DNA from: Clitopilus passeckerianus | Taxonomy: Eukaryota > Basidiomycota > Agaricomycetes > Agaricales > Entolomataceae | NCBI GenBank assembly: GCA_944990035.1 | Contig: CALYLX010000124.1 | Span: 362,794 to 426,793, forward strand | Length of the DNA: 64,000 nt | Reading direction: 5' to 3' | Shown here: piece after piece, positions 49,849-61,535 of the stretch | How the letters are laid out: each line of letters starts with the position of its first letter | Position numbering within the stretch: the first letter of the stretch is position 1 | The notes under the pieces: model-generated | Database searches by the model: none | What the model was told of the DNA's origin: nothing | What the model saw: the letters and a program-made list of their open reading frames with translations, nothing else | Program-made: the position numbers and the translations under genes

Positions 49849-51392
49849 ATGGCACGCGTTCCTGAATCTGTTCAATCACTGAAGCAGGAGTTCGATGAAG
49901 GGGTTTCTAGGTCACGACGCCATGTCATGTCCGAAGAGCAGGACCAAAGCCTCAAAGAAGGCACCCTCGAGGTGTACGACGAGTAGTTGTGCTTTGATAA
50001 CGACCTATTCAAGTTACAGATGCTAATCCGCCGTCAGGATAAAATCGAGAACTGAAAAGCGTCTCAAAAAGCAGACTTCTATGAAGAGCCTGACTGGCAT
50101 AAAGAACAATATTCTCGGAGCGGCCGAACAGCTTGCCAGACAAACCATTTCTGACGGCGTATCGGACTTACACAGAGCCGTCCGAAAGTACGAAGTGAGT
50201 TAAATTACATGAATAACATGCAAGTCGTCATGAGGAATCAATCTAACCCGTTTGATCAGCGATTGTCTGAGGAGAAGAAGGGTGAAAGGGATCGCTCGCG
50301 GAGCGGCGTATCGTATGTCATCGAGAGCAGTATTGCTATATACGACGAAGGAGGCAGCTCACATATCTCTTCTTTTTCCATCAGGGACAAGGGAGTTTCG
50401 CCCGCAGCGCCACGGGAGTGAGTCTTGACTATCCACTTTGGAGATGTTCGTTCTCGGGTTCCTCCACTGACTGATGGGCGATAGGCACGGTTGTCCAGTT
50501 GCCGCCAATCCGGGCCAGGGAGTGACCTTAGGAGGGGCGATTTTATCCCCGACTGACCTGCAGTGAGTCATTCGTTCCGTAAAAATAAACTATGCTCTGA
50601 CTGAGTGGGGAAACTGCAGTAAGGGATGGCCTGATGCCCCGCCGCTTGTCTCCAGTCAGGAGATGAATGCTCGAGCAGCGTCAGTAACATATATTTACGT
50701 TCTCATGCGTACTCAGGCTGAACTCATCCCCTGTTTTTTTAGTCCATCGCCAGTGCCATCTGAGGCGTCAAGCAATGACCCGAACCTTCAATACAGGAAC
50801 AGTATTGACGATACCGCCGCGTGAGTAATTCGTAATTGCAAAGCTGGAACCTCCGACTTAACTTACGAGGCTTCCAGGTTTAAGAAAAGTTTGGCTCCGT
50901 TGTCAGTCCACTTCGGAACTCTGCACTCCGGGCTACCTTTATTAACAGAACCTCAGACCCCTACCCCTTCGTAAACGCCGCGATGGAGATTCCGCCGCGC
51001 CCCAAGCCGCTGAATCTCAGACCGTCGGGTATGTAACTAGCGTTTAGACCTCAGAGATGTGCGACTCTGATATAGTCAGCAGCTCGGCCAACGCTTTGGC
51101 GACTCAAGAGCCCCCTGCAGCAAATATGGGTAGGCTTCATGCACATAAGAGGACCGATACAGTTGCGACAGCAGACACCTTTGGCGTTGTTGGAGGCTGG
51201 AGGTCGAAAGTCCCCCCGGCGATCCGCGCAGATTCTAGGATGAGCGATGTCTCTGGCTTAAGTTCCCAAGAAGGCAGCAACTCCCAGCACGGTTCCGTCG
51301 ATCATCTGTCCGAGTCCCACTCGTCCGATGCCCTGGCCGAAAACTTGGAAGGAATGTCTCTCGATGAAGCGCGCGAAGCTCCTCAGAAGTGA
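49849..51392 (+). CDS. hypothetical Ser/Pro-rich multi-exon protein
   Basis: Start MARVPESVQSLKQEFDEG. The first introns are well formed: exon 49849-49982, exon 50038-50194 (RTEKRLKKQTSMKSLTG, then GIKNNILGAAEQLARQTISD, a possible amphipathic helix), then an exon from about 50260 (RLSEEKKGERDRSRSGVSYV) to about 50419. Several short exons follow with GTGAGT-type donors (HGCPVAANPGQGVTLGG; SSQEMNARA; EASSNDPNLQYRN). The last stretch 51057-51392 (SDVSGLSSQEGSNSQHGS, ending LDEAREAPQK) stays open, but I could not join it in phase near 50970, so the 3' structure is uncertain or carries a base error. No domain recognised. Low-complexity and charged, probably disordered. It shares a divergent promoter region with the kinase, which only suggests a link. 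Confidence 0.4.
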
Positions 51393-52627
51393 ATTGCAGA
51401 CCTCAAGAATTCAAGTGGCACGAATCTGATATCTCTCCTATGGCCGTCTTTTCGCTCTCTCTCCTTTCTGTCCTCCGTATGGTTTTGCCTGGCGCCAAAC
51501 TATCCGACTCATGTTCCCAAACCTCAAGAAAGCAACGAATTTTCGTCTGATACATGTTCTTATTTTCCTATCCCACCGAACCACCGAAGATCAAAGGTCG
51601 TCTGGCTTTGTTTTCTCGACCCTGGGTTCCACTATTCCAGTTCAGCAAGATTTTGAACATGTCCTTCCTCAGGCGTACATATCTCGTCTTTCTCGTCTTT
51701 CCTCTTTTTTCTTTTACCACCACCAGGGCCAGCGCAGATATGCAGCAGCGTTGTCTTCACCAGCCTCAAGATCATTCCGAAGCACGATACAACCCCCGAC
51801 TGGTTTTAGCTTTCCCGTTTCCGACATTTTTACACTTCTTACCTACATTTCTTCGCGTGTCTTTCGCTCTATCTAGCGGATCTGATCTTTACGAACGTCA
51901 AATTTCCCAGCTTTACGTTGCTATTTGCTCATTTGTACCACCATGTTTTTCGATCATTGTCATTGCAATTACAATGTTGTTCTATTTTAAAGATAGCGAG
52001 GGTTCTAAGCAAGGAGTTCAATCCTGAATTGAGATTGAAGGAGAATTCTCTTGAGATATCCTCTACTTTAGATGCTTCTTCGTAAAGGAATTCTTCAGGG
52101 ACTTCATCGCTGGTGCAGCGGCGAGGCAGTCACGAACCGGAGCTTTGCTATTGATTGGCGATACGTTCAGAGAAGCTGCCTTCTGACTTACGATGCCAAA
52201 ATCTCCGTGAAAACCCGAGATGTCTTTAGGCGGACGCAATTCAATGTCCTTCAAACTGATTGATGTTCCTTACACTGAAAGTTAATTACACTGAAAGGTT
52301 TGATGGTGGTTCTTGCAGGGGTTATGAACCCAAACTTCTGTGAGGAAGATGTTCAAGTTGTTGCATCCCTTATGTAACGTCCAGCACGTTGCACCAGAAG
52401 ACGTAGCCTGTAGGCTGAGGCTCAAGAATACAACCACGAGCACAAGAATGGCGATAAGGAAATTGAAGCTGTCAAAGGCGTGACGTAAAGCTGTGTGACA
52501 CCAGGTTACGCGTTGCAGACGCATTTGGAGTCAGCAGCGCTAGAACTCTTGGAACTGTGCCCGAAGGGCCTTACGATACCTTTTTCTCTTCGACTTCCAC
52601 GACGGCGACGACGAAGTAGAGGCCGAC
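51393..52627. other. upstream region of the choline-transporter-like gene
   Basis: About 1.2 kb. Pyrimidine-rich on the plus strand (CTTTCTCGTCTTTCC, near 51688-51710), giving Phe/Leu-rich frames (51511-52027) that I read as noise or 5' leader. No supported gene. Confidence 0.4.
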
Positions 52628-55600
52628 ATGGCGCAATCATTTGCTGCCTATGCCTCCCAATATCTGAACCGGCAACAGCCAGGTTCATCTAGCATGGCCT
52701 CATCTCAGCCAATGTTCTTCTCCTTTACCACCGAGGGTGGCTCCCGGAATGGTCATGAGTCGGACGACGACCTGGATGATATGGACGACCCACATCTACG
52801 AATTAGTGGGGCAAGCAGGTCGGGAGCTCATTACAACGACGAGCCAGACGACGACGACGACCCATATCTCCGCCTGGACGAAGACGAGCGAACCAGTCGG
52901 CAGGGCTTTGACTCCAAGTCAAGGAATCACCAGACGATGCCGCTCATCCCGTCGGATGATGAGTCTTCGAGCTCAGGAGACTCCCCGAAAGGCTGGTTGG
53001 CTCACTTGGCTTCGCCAATGATGAGACATACGAGGCCTCGATCACCCTCGCCCTCACCGACTGAATCTTCAGACTCTGAACCACCTCGAGACATTCTGGG
53101 TGACCCAGAAGCGATACGAATACACCCTTCCCAACCACCTCCACCACCTCAAACAAGTAGAGCCCCGGTGTCATTGTCTCTCACCGAATCACTACTTCCC
53201 CGTGACGGTCGTTCTCGACCTCTCGATGTCTTTACCCTTCCTGATCCACGACACTCCTCACGGTCACGGCGGAAATATCATGATCATCTATGGACTGCAT
53301 TATGGTGTACAGGCGTCGTAGTCTGTCTCTTCTTCTGCATACTCCTGCTGTTCATCACCCGCAAGCCCGAGAAGAAACCACGAGTACTACCCTACACGAC
53401 CCTGTTACACACCGTGCCGATGCTCACAATTCTGACGTTCCTGAGCGCCGTCGCTGCATACACGCATATCCTGCTCCTACGGATATTCGTCCAGCCTGTT
53501 ATGATTGCAACCTCAGTATTCATCCCCGCCACCCTGTTTATTTCCGCCCTATGGGCCTTCATTGGAAGCTTTATGTGGGATGCAGACACAGAACCGACTT
53601 GGGGAGAGACTGTCGGGTAAGTAATGCTCTATCCTTATCGATCCCTTTTCTCCGCACGTCCTGCGTAAATCACGCGGCTGCGGTCGTGATGGAGAAGTGG
53701 TCATGACATGGGGCCTGAAATCTCCTACCTCATGATCGTCTTTGACATCGTTTATGATTCAACTAGCCTTTTTTGAGCTTCTTTTCGGTTCACGAGTAAT
53801 AACTGACGGTGCTTTCCTAGGCTTCGGCTGTTTTCTCTCATCCCTCTGTTTTTCTGCATCCTTACAGCCCGGCGCCTAGTCCACCTACCAAGGCAAATCC
53901 ACACAACCTCCTCAACTCTCGCTCTTACGACTGAGCTACTCAAATCCGAACCTTTCTTGCTCGCATTATCACCTGCTATTCTCCTCGGCTCCCTTCTTGC
54001 GTCCATTCCCTTCCTGACGCTCATCTTCCGGCTACTGTTGATCGGATACACATTCAAACCTTCACCAAGCAGCTCAATCCTCGAGTGGCACGTGCATGGC
54101 TGGGCAAACTGGTGCATAGTCGGAGCTGCGGCTGTCTGGTTATGGACTTGGGGCGTCGCGAGGGGTGTATTGAGGATGACAACGGCTAGTGTCATAGGTA
54201 ATTGGTACTTTGCAGAGTAAGCCATTTTCTCCTCGACTTAACATTCGTTTTCTGAGACCGCTTTATAGTCCAGATGCAATGCCGCCTCCACCAATGTCAA
54301 CCCATACTCTTCATGCAGCGCTTACACGTTCCACCGGGCCTTCATTCGGAACGATTTGCCTTTCTGCACTGATTCTCACCATAATACGCATCCTTACTCT
54401 CATTGCTGTTCTTTTGCAACGTTTACCCGCGTACCTTCCTGTTCGGATGTTCTTCATGGTCGGAGGCATCCGTTTCCTCATTGGCTACATCGATTCCTTC
54501 ACCACTGCACTGAGCAAGTATGCATTGGTGTATACTGGATTGACTGGCGATCCGTTCATGCCAAGTGCAAGACGAGCCCGAGCTTTGACGAATGGAGTGG
54601 AGAACAAGTCTGGGAGGTTTGGCAAGAAGTTCAGCTCTGAACGTAGGTTGCTTCGAATTTCCGGATCTCAAACGTGGAACTGACATCGTTTTATGTAGCT
54701 CCTTTGGCAATGTTAACAGTGGCTCCGCTCACGCTCACGTTCCCATTTGCGTTGTCGACCTATCTGTTTGTTGCCCATACTTTGAATGCACCGGATCAAG
54801 CTCTTGGTGCTGCTTTGTTGGCGGGTGGTGTTACTGCTCTTGTTGGGCTCTTCTGCGTTGGTCTGGTCAAGGATACGTGAGTACATTCCACACGACGCCT
54901 GGAACTCACTACTGATTGTTTCTTAACCCTAGGGCTGATACCCTGTACATTTGTTACTGCATTGACAAGGACTCAGGACAGTGCCGAAAGGAAGAAGTCT
55001 TTGCCATTGTGAGTTTGACTCTTTGATGCATACACTTTTACCTGGTGCTCATTGTATTTTCATTAGTTCGAATATGATGCTCCTCGCACGCAACAACGAG
55101 GTCGTGCCGGCGCTCGCACAGAAACTCAACAGCCTGAGCCTCATGCAGCAAGTCCCACACCAGCACAGGTTGCACGCCATCACAAGAAGCCAGGGTTCAT
55201 TGAGCCACGACAGCAACCACCTCCCCAACACCAATACGTTCCGTCAGAGTCTATTTCGCGCTATCTACCCCGCCAACCTCTTTCTCCACCTTCACCATCA
55301 GTACAACCTGGTCTCTTGGAAGAAGACACCCCGGATCCGTTCGAGAGGAGTTATGCTCAGGATCATCCAGGCATGAACCCTACGCTCACGCCTGCGAATT
55401 TTGCGGCTTTGAATGCTCCATCATCCCCGCCTACCAGTGCACGATCAACGTCCCCACCTCCAGAGGAGTACCGGATGCAGACAAGCGCGGAGATGAATGT
55501 CAAGAGCTGGATTAGGAATCCTCCTGCTCTTGCTACTTCTACGAGTCAGAGTCAGCCTGGTCTGGAAGCGAGCCGGGCTACGCAGAAAAGCAGTGAAAGC

Positions 55601-55669
55601 GATGACGAGGGAACTACAGGTGGCTCACAGTACTTTCCTGGATCAGGACTTTTTCGGCCTAGTTTGTGA
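52628..55669 (+). CDS. choline transporter-like (CTL/SLC44, Pns1 type) membrane protein
   Basis: Seven exons (52628-53616, 53821-54216, 54269-54642, 54699-54876, 54933-55008, 55067-55669) give 871 codons plus stop; the exon list has six segments if no further intron is hidden, and all phases match. The N-terminal approximately 210 residues are acidic/Ser-rich and cytosolic (DDDLDDMDDPHL). About ten hydrophobic segments follow (WTALWCTGVVVCLFFCILLL; MLTILTFLSAVAAYTHILLL; ALSPAILLGSLLASIPFLTL; GWANWCIVGAAAVWLW; FGTICLSALILTIIRILTLI), with the CTL hallmarks TTASVIGNWYF, FVAHTLNAPDQALGAAL and the late ADTLYICYCIDKDSG. The C-terminal tail is Pro/Gln/Ser-rich. Family members sit in the plasma or internal membranes; transport of choline by fungal Pns1 is not firmly established. 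The first intron (204 nt) is longer than usual. Confidence 0.9.
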
Positions 55670-56868
55670 TGGACGGAAAAGCAAGGTCTTTGGATCTACC
55701 CCGCCACGACGGTGATACTGTCTGGATCTGCTGCTCGTAGACTGCGCTCTTCCCTTTCGGAGAGGTGACGCTCCCGGTTTCAGATCAGTTTGGAGGCAGG
55801 TATCTGTCGTTATCTGTCGTCATTCCGTTACCGTTAGCAGCTCGCCAGCGCATCTTCCGTGATGATGGCTGTTTTGTTGGACTTATTACCGTTATCGCTG
55901 CTATTCCCCTTGCACTCATAGATTCTGCATCTCATACTTACAATCTCCTCTAAGTACCTACGCAACTGTACATAGGATAGCTTTCTGACAATTTCTTGTA
56001 CGATATTGAACCTCCACCTCTGTTACGAAGTTGATAATGGGGCGTTCTAAGTTATTCGTATCCTAGTTCCGCATCGCATCTTTTCACTCCAAGACAAGTT
56101 TCTTTCCGACATATCGAATCCACCTATGGACAGACAATCTACCCAGTCCTGACACTGACAGGTATCTTCCACTAAAAACCAACATTTTCCGCTTTTTTCG
56201 GCTTAGCGAGTCACATGATCAAAGTGACGCGCTTTGCTTACTCAGCGGCATTGAACGGCTTTGCACTGGCAGCCGGCCCGCCTTACCCCATCATTGACTG
56301 CCATCTCCTTTGAATGCGGTTGTGCGACCTTCGGACACATCCCACCGGAAAGCCCGCCCAGACTTCTCAACCGGGAGCAAAAATAGCTGAGTATCTTTCC
56401 AGTGGTTTGGTTCTCTGCAGCAGAGAAGGGGAATCTTCACAGGCAATTGAGAATGAAGGGCGCAAATCAGCGGTTGCGAGGTTTTTGAAGGATCCACAAC
56501 ACATTTTCTGGCGACTTAACCGAGATCGAGGCACAAAGACCTCACGACGCTCACCCATGAGGGAGATGATCTTGGAGGAATGATCCAAGGAAGCTGAAGG
56601 ACCTGAAGGGTTGCGGATGCTCGAGAGTACGGGCCTGTTAACTCCATTTGTATCACGACGCTCTTTCCATGCTGGCGGGGATGTAAGCGGACCCACCTCA
56701 AAAGCAGGCAGGACCTCGCCTTAACCCTTGATTACCATCATCGGAGGTATTTTCCAGCATCCATACTTATTGCCCAGTGCATGTCTCTTCAAATATCTCT
56801 GCATTGTAATTTCTTTGTCCCCTCTGGACCGATATTCTCAAGCAGAGGATTCCACCGTCTTGTTCAGC
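55670..56868. other. intergenic, no gene recognised
   Basis: About 1.2 kb between the transporter and the first 7-TM gene. The first part should be 3' untranslated region. A pair of overlapping antisense frames near 56290-56700 has no motif. Confidence 0.4.
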
Positions 56869-57988
56869 ATGGCAAATGTAACAGGAGCAATCCTTAACCC
56901 TGACACTCCTATGGCTTTTTTGCCAATGGAGTTGGCCTACCCTTTCAAAGTTACGACATACGTCGAGATAGGTTCTCTCGGAGTGAGCGGTTGTCTTTCA
57001 ATCTGTTCTGGATATTCTCTAATATTTGGACCATTTAGGCACTATTGTGGGACATCCTCATCCACATCGACGCGGATTATAAACTGCTATTCAAACAGAA
57101 GATTCAATTTCCCACTATCGTCTACTTCTTCTCGAGAGCGAGCGTCCTCGTCTACACCATCCTGAACGTTATCTTCCTTGGTGAGTACAGAAACATTTGC
57201 CAAGAATTGCCTATTGACCAGCTACCCAGTTGCACCACTTGGGCACCTATGCCATATAACGGAACGCACCTTCTGCGTACTTTATCATACGGCGACGGCA
57301 TCTACTGCGCTGCTGTTCTTCCTTCGTGTCATCGCAGTCTACAATCGCGAACGGCCAATTTTCATCCTGTTCTTCGTCCTTTGGCTGGCAATTATAGCCG
57401 GTTCATTGACTGCAGCCGCGGTCGGGGCTCCCTCGTTATTGGACCCACGGCGTACTGCCTACCAAAGGAATTGAACTCGGCCGTTAGCGCAGCTCCAATC
57501 GCTGTTACCCTGTTCGACACCTCCGTATTCTTGGCCATCTCTTACCGGCTCCTTATCGATGCATGGCAACAACGCGGCGAGAAGTTTTCCATGCGGGAGC
57601 TCTGTCTGGAAAGACCTTGCCGCGGATACCTCGAGTAATGCTCCAAGATGGACAAGTCTACTACCTGTACGTTTCTTCTTAACATCTTTTCGGACGATGC
57701 TGACTTGTTGTTATCAGAGCATCCGTTGTCAGCAACATCATCGTGGTCATCCTTGCCTTCGTTGAGGAACTCCCACCGACCTACCGCTTCATGCTCGTGT
57801 TCAATTGCGTGCTGGTGAACATGATGGCAGGCCGTGTTTTCCGCAAGACAAAATTCGGCCTTGCACGCGAAGATGTTATTGCTTCATCTTCAATCAAACA
57901 CACTGAGGCCTCAAAAACACTTGTTGGACCCTCTGGTTCTTCCGACCAATCTCCCCTGGGCCTAACGATTCCTCACCTCCGACTTTGA
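56869..57988 (+). CDS. 7-TM protein A, DUF6533-like (two frame breaks)
   Basis: Four exons (56869-56982, 57039-57180, 57230-57666, 57718-57988). The N-terminus ALLWDILIHIDADYKLLF, then IVYFFSRASVLVYTILN, matches the DUF6533-type multi-pass proteins abundant in Agaricomycetes. Later segments: ALLFFLRVIAVYNRERPIF, FFVLWLAIIAGSLTAAAVG, IGPTAYC, TLFDTSVFLAISYRLLID, LPRIPRVMLQDGQVYYL, PTYRFMLVFNCVLVNMMAGR. The frame breaks twice: once in the GGGG run at 57424-57427, once in the TTTT run at 57585-57588. One extra base in each run would restore family-like sequence, and the exon total (964 nt) is then exactly 322 codons including stop. Possible base-call error or recent decay. Function unknown; a receptor or membrane role is often guessed but unproven. 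It has a tandem paralog at 58995. Confidence 0.7.
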
Positions 57989-58994
57989 GGGACGCTCTTC
58001 CAGGAGACCCCAACGCACGCCGAACAAAGATAATACGAACCACCCTCTTATCCCTGGTGACAGTCATCCTGTTTGGCCTGCCTTTTATTTGCATATTCAT
58101 GTGCCGGCAGCTGAAAGATCACCATTAAAACTCCCTCATACCATGACCGCCATCCGTCGGCATGTAAGTACCAGGGATATAGTACGACTCCGGCGGCTTC
58201 TCTTTAAAACTGGAATCCCCTGATGATTTTGTGCCGTGAGCACTGAATCGTCTTGCCACCCAACTACATAGTCTACAGACGACCAATCGGAATCTATTTA
58301 TTTCTTACAATACTCGTACCTGCCCGGCCCATCCGTACACTAATGGTAAATTAGGCTTATCTTTGTCGGCCGAATAATGGCCCCTGTACAACCACAATGT
58401 ACCAAAATGTATCGATAATAAAATTCTGAATCTTCGCTTCCTGTGTTTCAGTAGGCTACCGAGGGGCAGCACATGGTGTGGCTGGGCGGCCTGCAAGCAA
58501 GGCCAAATCCATCCAGGTCCGGAAGGCTCGGTGTTAACTTTGCTTCTGACAACCACCAGTAGCCGGCAATTAGGCCTCCTGATCTCCACCTGCTTTCAGA
58601 GATGCCGCCTGGCCGACAAAATAGACAAGAATCTGCATGAAGCGATGAGAAATAAAGTCCGAGATCATGGAGGATCATGGCTGCACAGTCGGAGCATTGC
58701 TTGACGACGTCGAGTCAATCGCAGCGGATCTGCAAGTTCGGCCAGTGAACTCTGCTCTCCCTCTCCGCCATTTTAGACATGGAGATCAGCCTGCAGGATT
58801 CAAGGGGTGGGTTCTTGGAGAGGCAGAACTCCGGAAGATCAGCTATGTTTTCGATGACATCCCAGGTCAAATCGGGCATGGGGATACCACTTGCAGGGAC
58901 GGTAAGTATCTCCGGTTGTTAATAGTTCTCAACGCTTCATATTAATTACAGGGTTTGCCCTGGAGGTGGTTGCCCGTTTTCTCCATCGCCCAGC
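57989..58994. other. intergenic between the two 7-TM genes
   Basis: About 1 kb. A frame at 58667-58945 could splice (GTAAGT ... TTACAG) into the leader of the next gene but ends in a different frame, so it is more likely 5' leader than a gene. Confidence 0.4.
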
Positions 58995-60272
58995 ATGGCA
59001 GACACCCTCATCCTGAACCCGACGACTCCAATGGCATACCTATTGCCTTGGATGGCAGATTTCACAACGTTGGCGTCCTACGTTGTGGTCGGAGTTCTTG
59101 GGGTATGTTCTTTACAACATTTTGACAGAATTGAGTGCTGACGCCTTCCACCACAGGCTGTCGTCTGGGATATTGCAATACATATCGACCAGGACTTTAA
59201 GCTCTTGTTCAAGTGCCCGTTATCCTTTAAGACCGGCATCTACTTTCTATCAAGGTGTGTCTCTTCCCTCGCCTTCTTCAGGATCGGTCGCTAGACCCTT
59301 AGCAGGAATCTACATTAATCTTTGCTCTCCTTAATACTATTATGCAAAGTATGTCGTCATGATCATTCTCCCTCGAGACCCTGGCCTCACCGACCATCTA
59401 CAGCTACACCAATGGATGGTTGCCCGACCATGCAGAACATTCTTCTGGCATTCTACTACATCTCCGCCGGATCGACCGCCTTTCTGGCATATCTGTTGGT
59501 CTGCCAGAACCTCAAAAGTAGGGTCACAATCGCCCTGCTCTTTGTCTCGTGGCTATCAGTGCTAGCCGGCGCAATTGTGCTCACCTTCGGTGTCACGAAC
59601 GGATTCCCGATTGGGCCCTCAGGGTATTGTTCTTACGGCTTTGTTGGTATTTCGTCAGCAGTAGCACCGACCACGTTCGCGTTGCACAATACGTTGCTTT
59701 TCTTGTTGAACGCCAGAGCACGAATGTCTAGTGGCGACGATGAGGATACCGGGATAACAACAGCAAGCAAATCGCAGCAGCTGTTTATTCTCAGCACTCG
59801 AGCAGCGTACGAAAATGGACAATCGTTCTTCTTGTGAGCTGCAAACCAGTCCTGTCTATACCCACCAAGTCACTAATTTGCTTGTAGCATCTCCGTGCTT
59901 CTTAACTGGGCTATTGTCATATTCTGCTTCCTCCGAACCAATCCACCCAGCCTATGGTGGTCCTTCCTCACTCTCAACGTTGCAGTCCCGAACCTCCTCT
60001 TCTGCCACGTTCATCAAATGGGAACTCTTGACGCGTCCGAGCCTTCTTCGAGGAACGACTCGAGAAGGAGAACATTAAACCTCGATGCGCCCATGACATT
60101 TGCAGATCCTGCAACTTTGTCGAAAGGAGTGTGGACGACTCCGTTTGGACGCGGAAAGACCGTGACGCTGGGGATGATGCTCTTTTCTTGGACGGAGAGA
60201 AGCCACGAATATATAGTAAAGCTTTCCCTGTATGAACCACTTTCGGTGTTAAAATCCATAACCTGTCGATAG
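58995..60272 (+). CDS. 7-TM protein B, DUF6533-like (one frame break)
   Basis: Exons 58995-59102, 59157-59254, a middle exon ending at 59348, 59404-59833 and 59888-60272. Its start (TLILNPTTPMAYLLP; AVVWDIAIHIDQDFKLLF; SFKTGIYFLSR) parallels protein A closely, including the position of the first intron. Then TLIFALLNTIMQ, AFYYISAGSTAFLAYLLVC, ALLFVSWLSVLAGAIVLTFG, GFPIGPSGYC, APTTFALHNTLLFLLNARAR, ISVLLNWAIVIFCFLRTNPP, SLWWSFLTLNVAVPNLLFCH. Around 59255-59315 I could not join exons 2 and 3 in frame; one base appears missing, as in protein A. The tail is cytosolic and Ser/Arg-rich. Same family and uncertain function as A; a tandem duplicate that has diverged considerably. Confidence 0.65.
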
Positions 60273-60480
60273 ACTACTGAATGTGGGCCTTGTGTGTACC
60301 GAGATTGAAGCTCCTGGGGCTGAGATTTATGGCGCCCGATATTGGTATGATTTATTGAGCTTCTAAGGAACAGCATTAAGCCTTCAGTAGTGAGCGGAAA
60401 ACAGTTGACGAAGGAGTTGCCTGAATTTGACCGCCAGACCTCCTCAGCCACACAATCTCACCACGCCGCCCCCGCACCAA

Positions 60481-60564
60481 GGCGCTATAGTGTAGTGGTT
60501 ATCACACGGGATTCTGACGACGAGATCATTTCCCGTAACCCCGGTTCGAATCCGGGTAGTGCCT
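60481..60564 (+). tRNA. tRNA-Gln (CTG), intron-containing
   Basis: Complete cloverleaf. The acceptor stem GGCGCTA pairs with TAGTGCC (one G-U), D stem GTG/CAC, anticodon stem CGGGA/TCCCG, T arm CCCGG-TTCGAAT-CCGGG. The anticodon loop holds TTCTGA followed by a 12-nt insertion (about 60517-60528) at the canonical position after base 37, leaving anticodon CTG, read as Gln. Internal A box (TAGTGTAGTGG) and B box (GGTTCGAATCC) are present, and a TTTTT terminator follows at about 60570. CCA is not encoded. Confidence 0.93.
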
Positions 60565-60795
60565 GTCTTTTTGGCCTTCTTGACTGTCATGGATGAATCT
60601 ATTGCCCTCTTCACTATTTGACTGGCATATTGGGCAGGCATAAATCGGCATTTCGCAATTGCGTGCTATAATGACAGAAACGATCTTTAAACATGCTATT
60701 CATCCACAATCCCCGAATGCCAAAATCTGCCTTTTTGCCCTACAAAGAAATGTTATCTAGAGGTCAATGGATGCAAGTTGAGGTTCATACCTTGG
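60565..60795. other. tRNA terminator and short spacer
   Basis: The T-run right after the tRNA (about 60570-60574) fits a Pol III terminator. The rest shows nothing recognisable. Confidence 0.5.
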
Positions 60796-61047
60796 CTAGT
60801 CAAGATCCTCGAATAGGATATCAAGCGCACGTAGGATCAACGCCTCTTGGTCGAGAAATTCTCTACGTTGATAAAATCCTTGCGAACCTTTTCCAGTGGT
60901 GTGCATCCCGAATTGAGAGCTTCCGACGCCGGACGCCATCTGGTAGGCATTGGGAACAAATGCAGCTGCAGGTAACTTGGATTTGGCAGCTTTGACGAGG
61001 ATTGCAGATGTGGCGCAGAAGAGAATGTAGATCAAAGCGCGAGTCAT
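60796..61047 (-). CDS. small secreted protein candidate 1
   Basis: An 83-codon frame from ATG at 61047. It opens with a convincing signal peptide (TRALIYILFCATSAILVKA), then a short mature part with SSQFGMHTTGKG and FYQRREFLDQEALILRALD. The QFG...T...RRE..D..AL..RA pattern recurs in the neighbouring gene at about 62190-62050, so the two are probably paralogs. No Cys pairs and no known domain. A further 3' exon is possible (GT at 60795 side). Secretion and small size would suit an effector-like or wall-associated role, but that is a guess. Confidence 0.5.
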   Translation of the reverse strand: MTRALIYILFCATSAILVKAAKSKLPAAAFVPNAYQMASGVGSSQFGMHTTGKGSQGFYQRREFLDQEALILRALDILFEDLD

Positions 61048-61300
61048 TCTCGGGAATATTTTATGTTGGCTGTGTCGTCCTGTGAGTGATTGTTCTTGTG
61101 CGTTTTCAGAACCAGCTGAAAGTTAGGTGTTCGCCTGACTTCGATGTCCGTATTTATGAGCGAGCTGAACAGGAGTTACGCGGTCCGGGTCATCCTCAAT
61201 CAGACATCGCTCATCAACGAGCATGATTATCATCTCTCGAGAACCTTTGCCCGGTCGTCAATCTACAAAGCGTTACCTGAAATGATGTAAATAGTCAACA

Positions 61301-61332
61301 CAACGCTATGAAACGCTATGAAACGCTATGAA
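61301..61332. repeat. 10-nt direct repeat, three copies
   Basis: AAACGCTATG occurs three times head to tail (first copy starts CAACGCTATG). Lies between the two small secreted protein genes. No function evident. Confidence 0.8.
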
Positions 61333-61535
61333 CCGGATAGCTGTTGGCATACGGGAGCTCATGTAGGTCATGTTATCCTCGAGGAATCAGTGATTCGTTA
61401 TTCGTAAATCCCGTAAGATAGGTGGTACAATAAACCTAGCAAAGATAAAGCAGGGTATATACAAGGTCATCATGACTCTGAATCTAACGTCAAATCGTCA
61501 GTTTCTTTTGTGGAAGCTCCATCAACTGAAAAGCC

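Noticed and set aside
51511..52027. Overlapping Phe/Leu-rich frames resembling membrane segments
   Set aside because: Arise from a pyrimidine-rich leader; no start context or splice support.
58667..58945. 92-codon frame just upstream of 7-TM B
   Set aside because: A plausible splice leads into a frame that ends in the next gene's leader; more likely 5' untranslated region.
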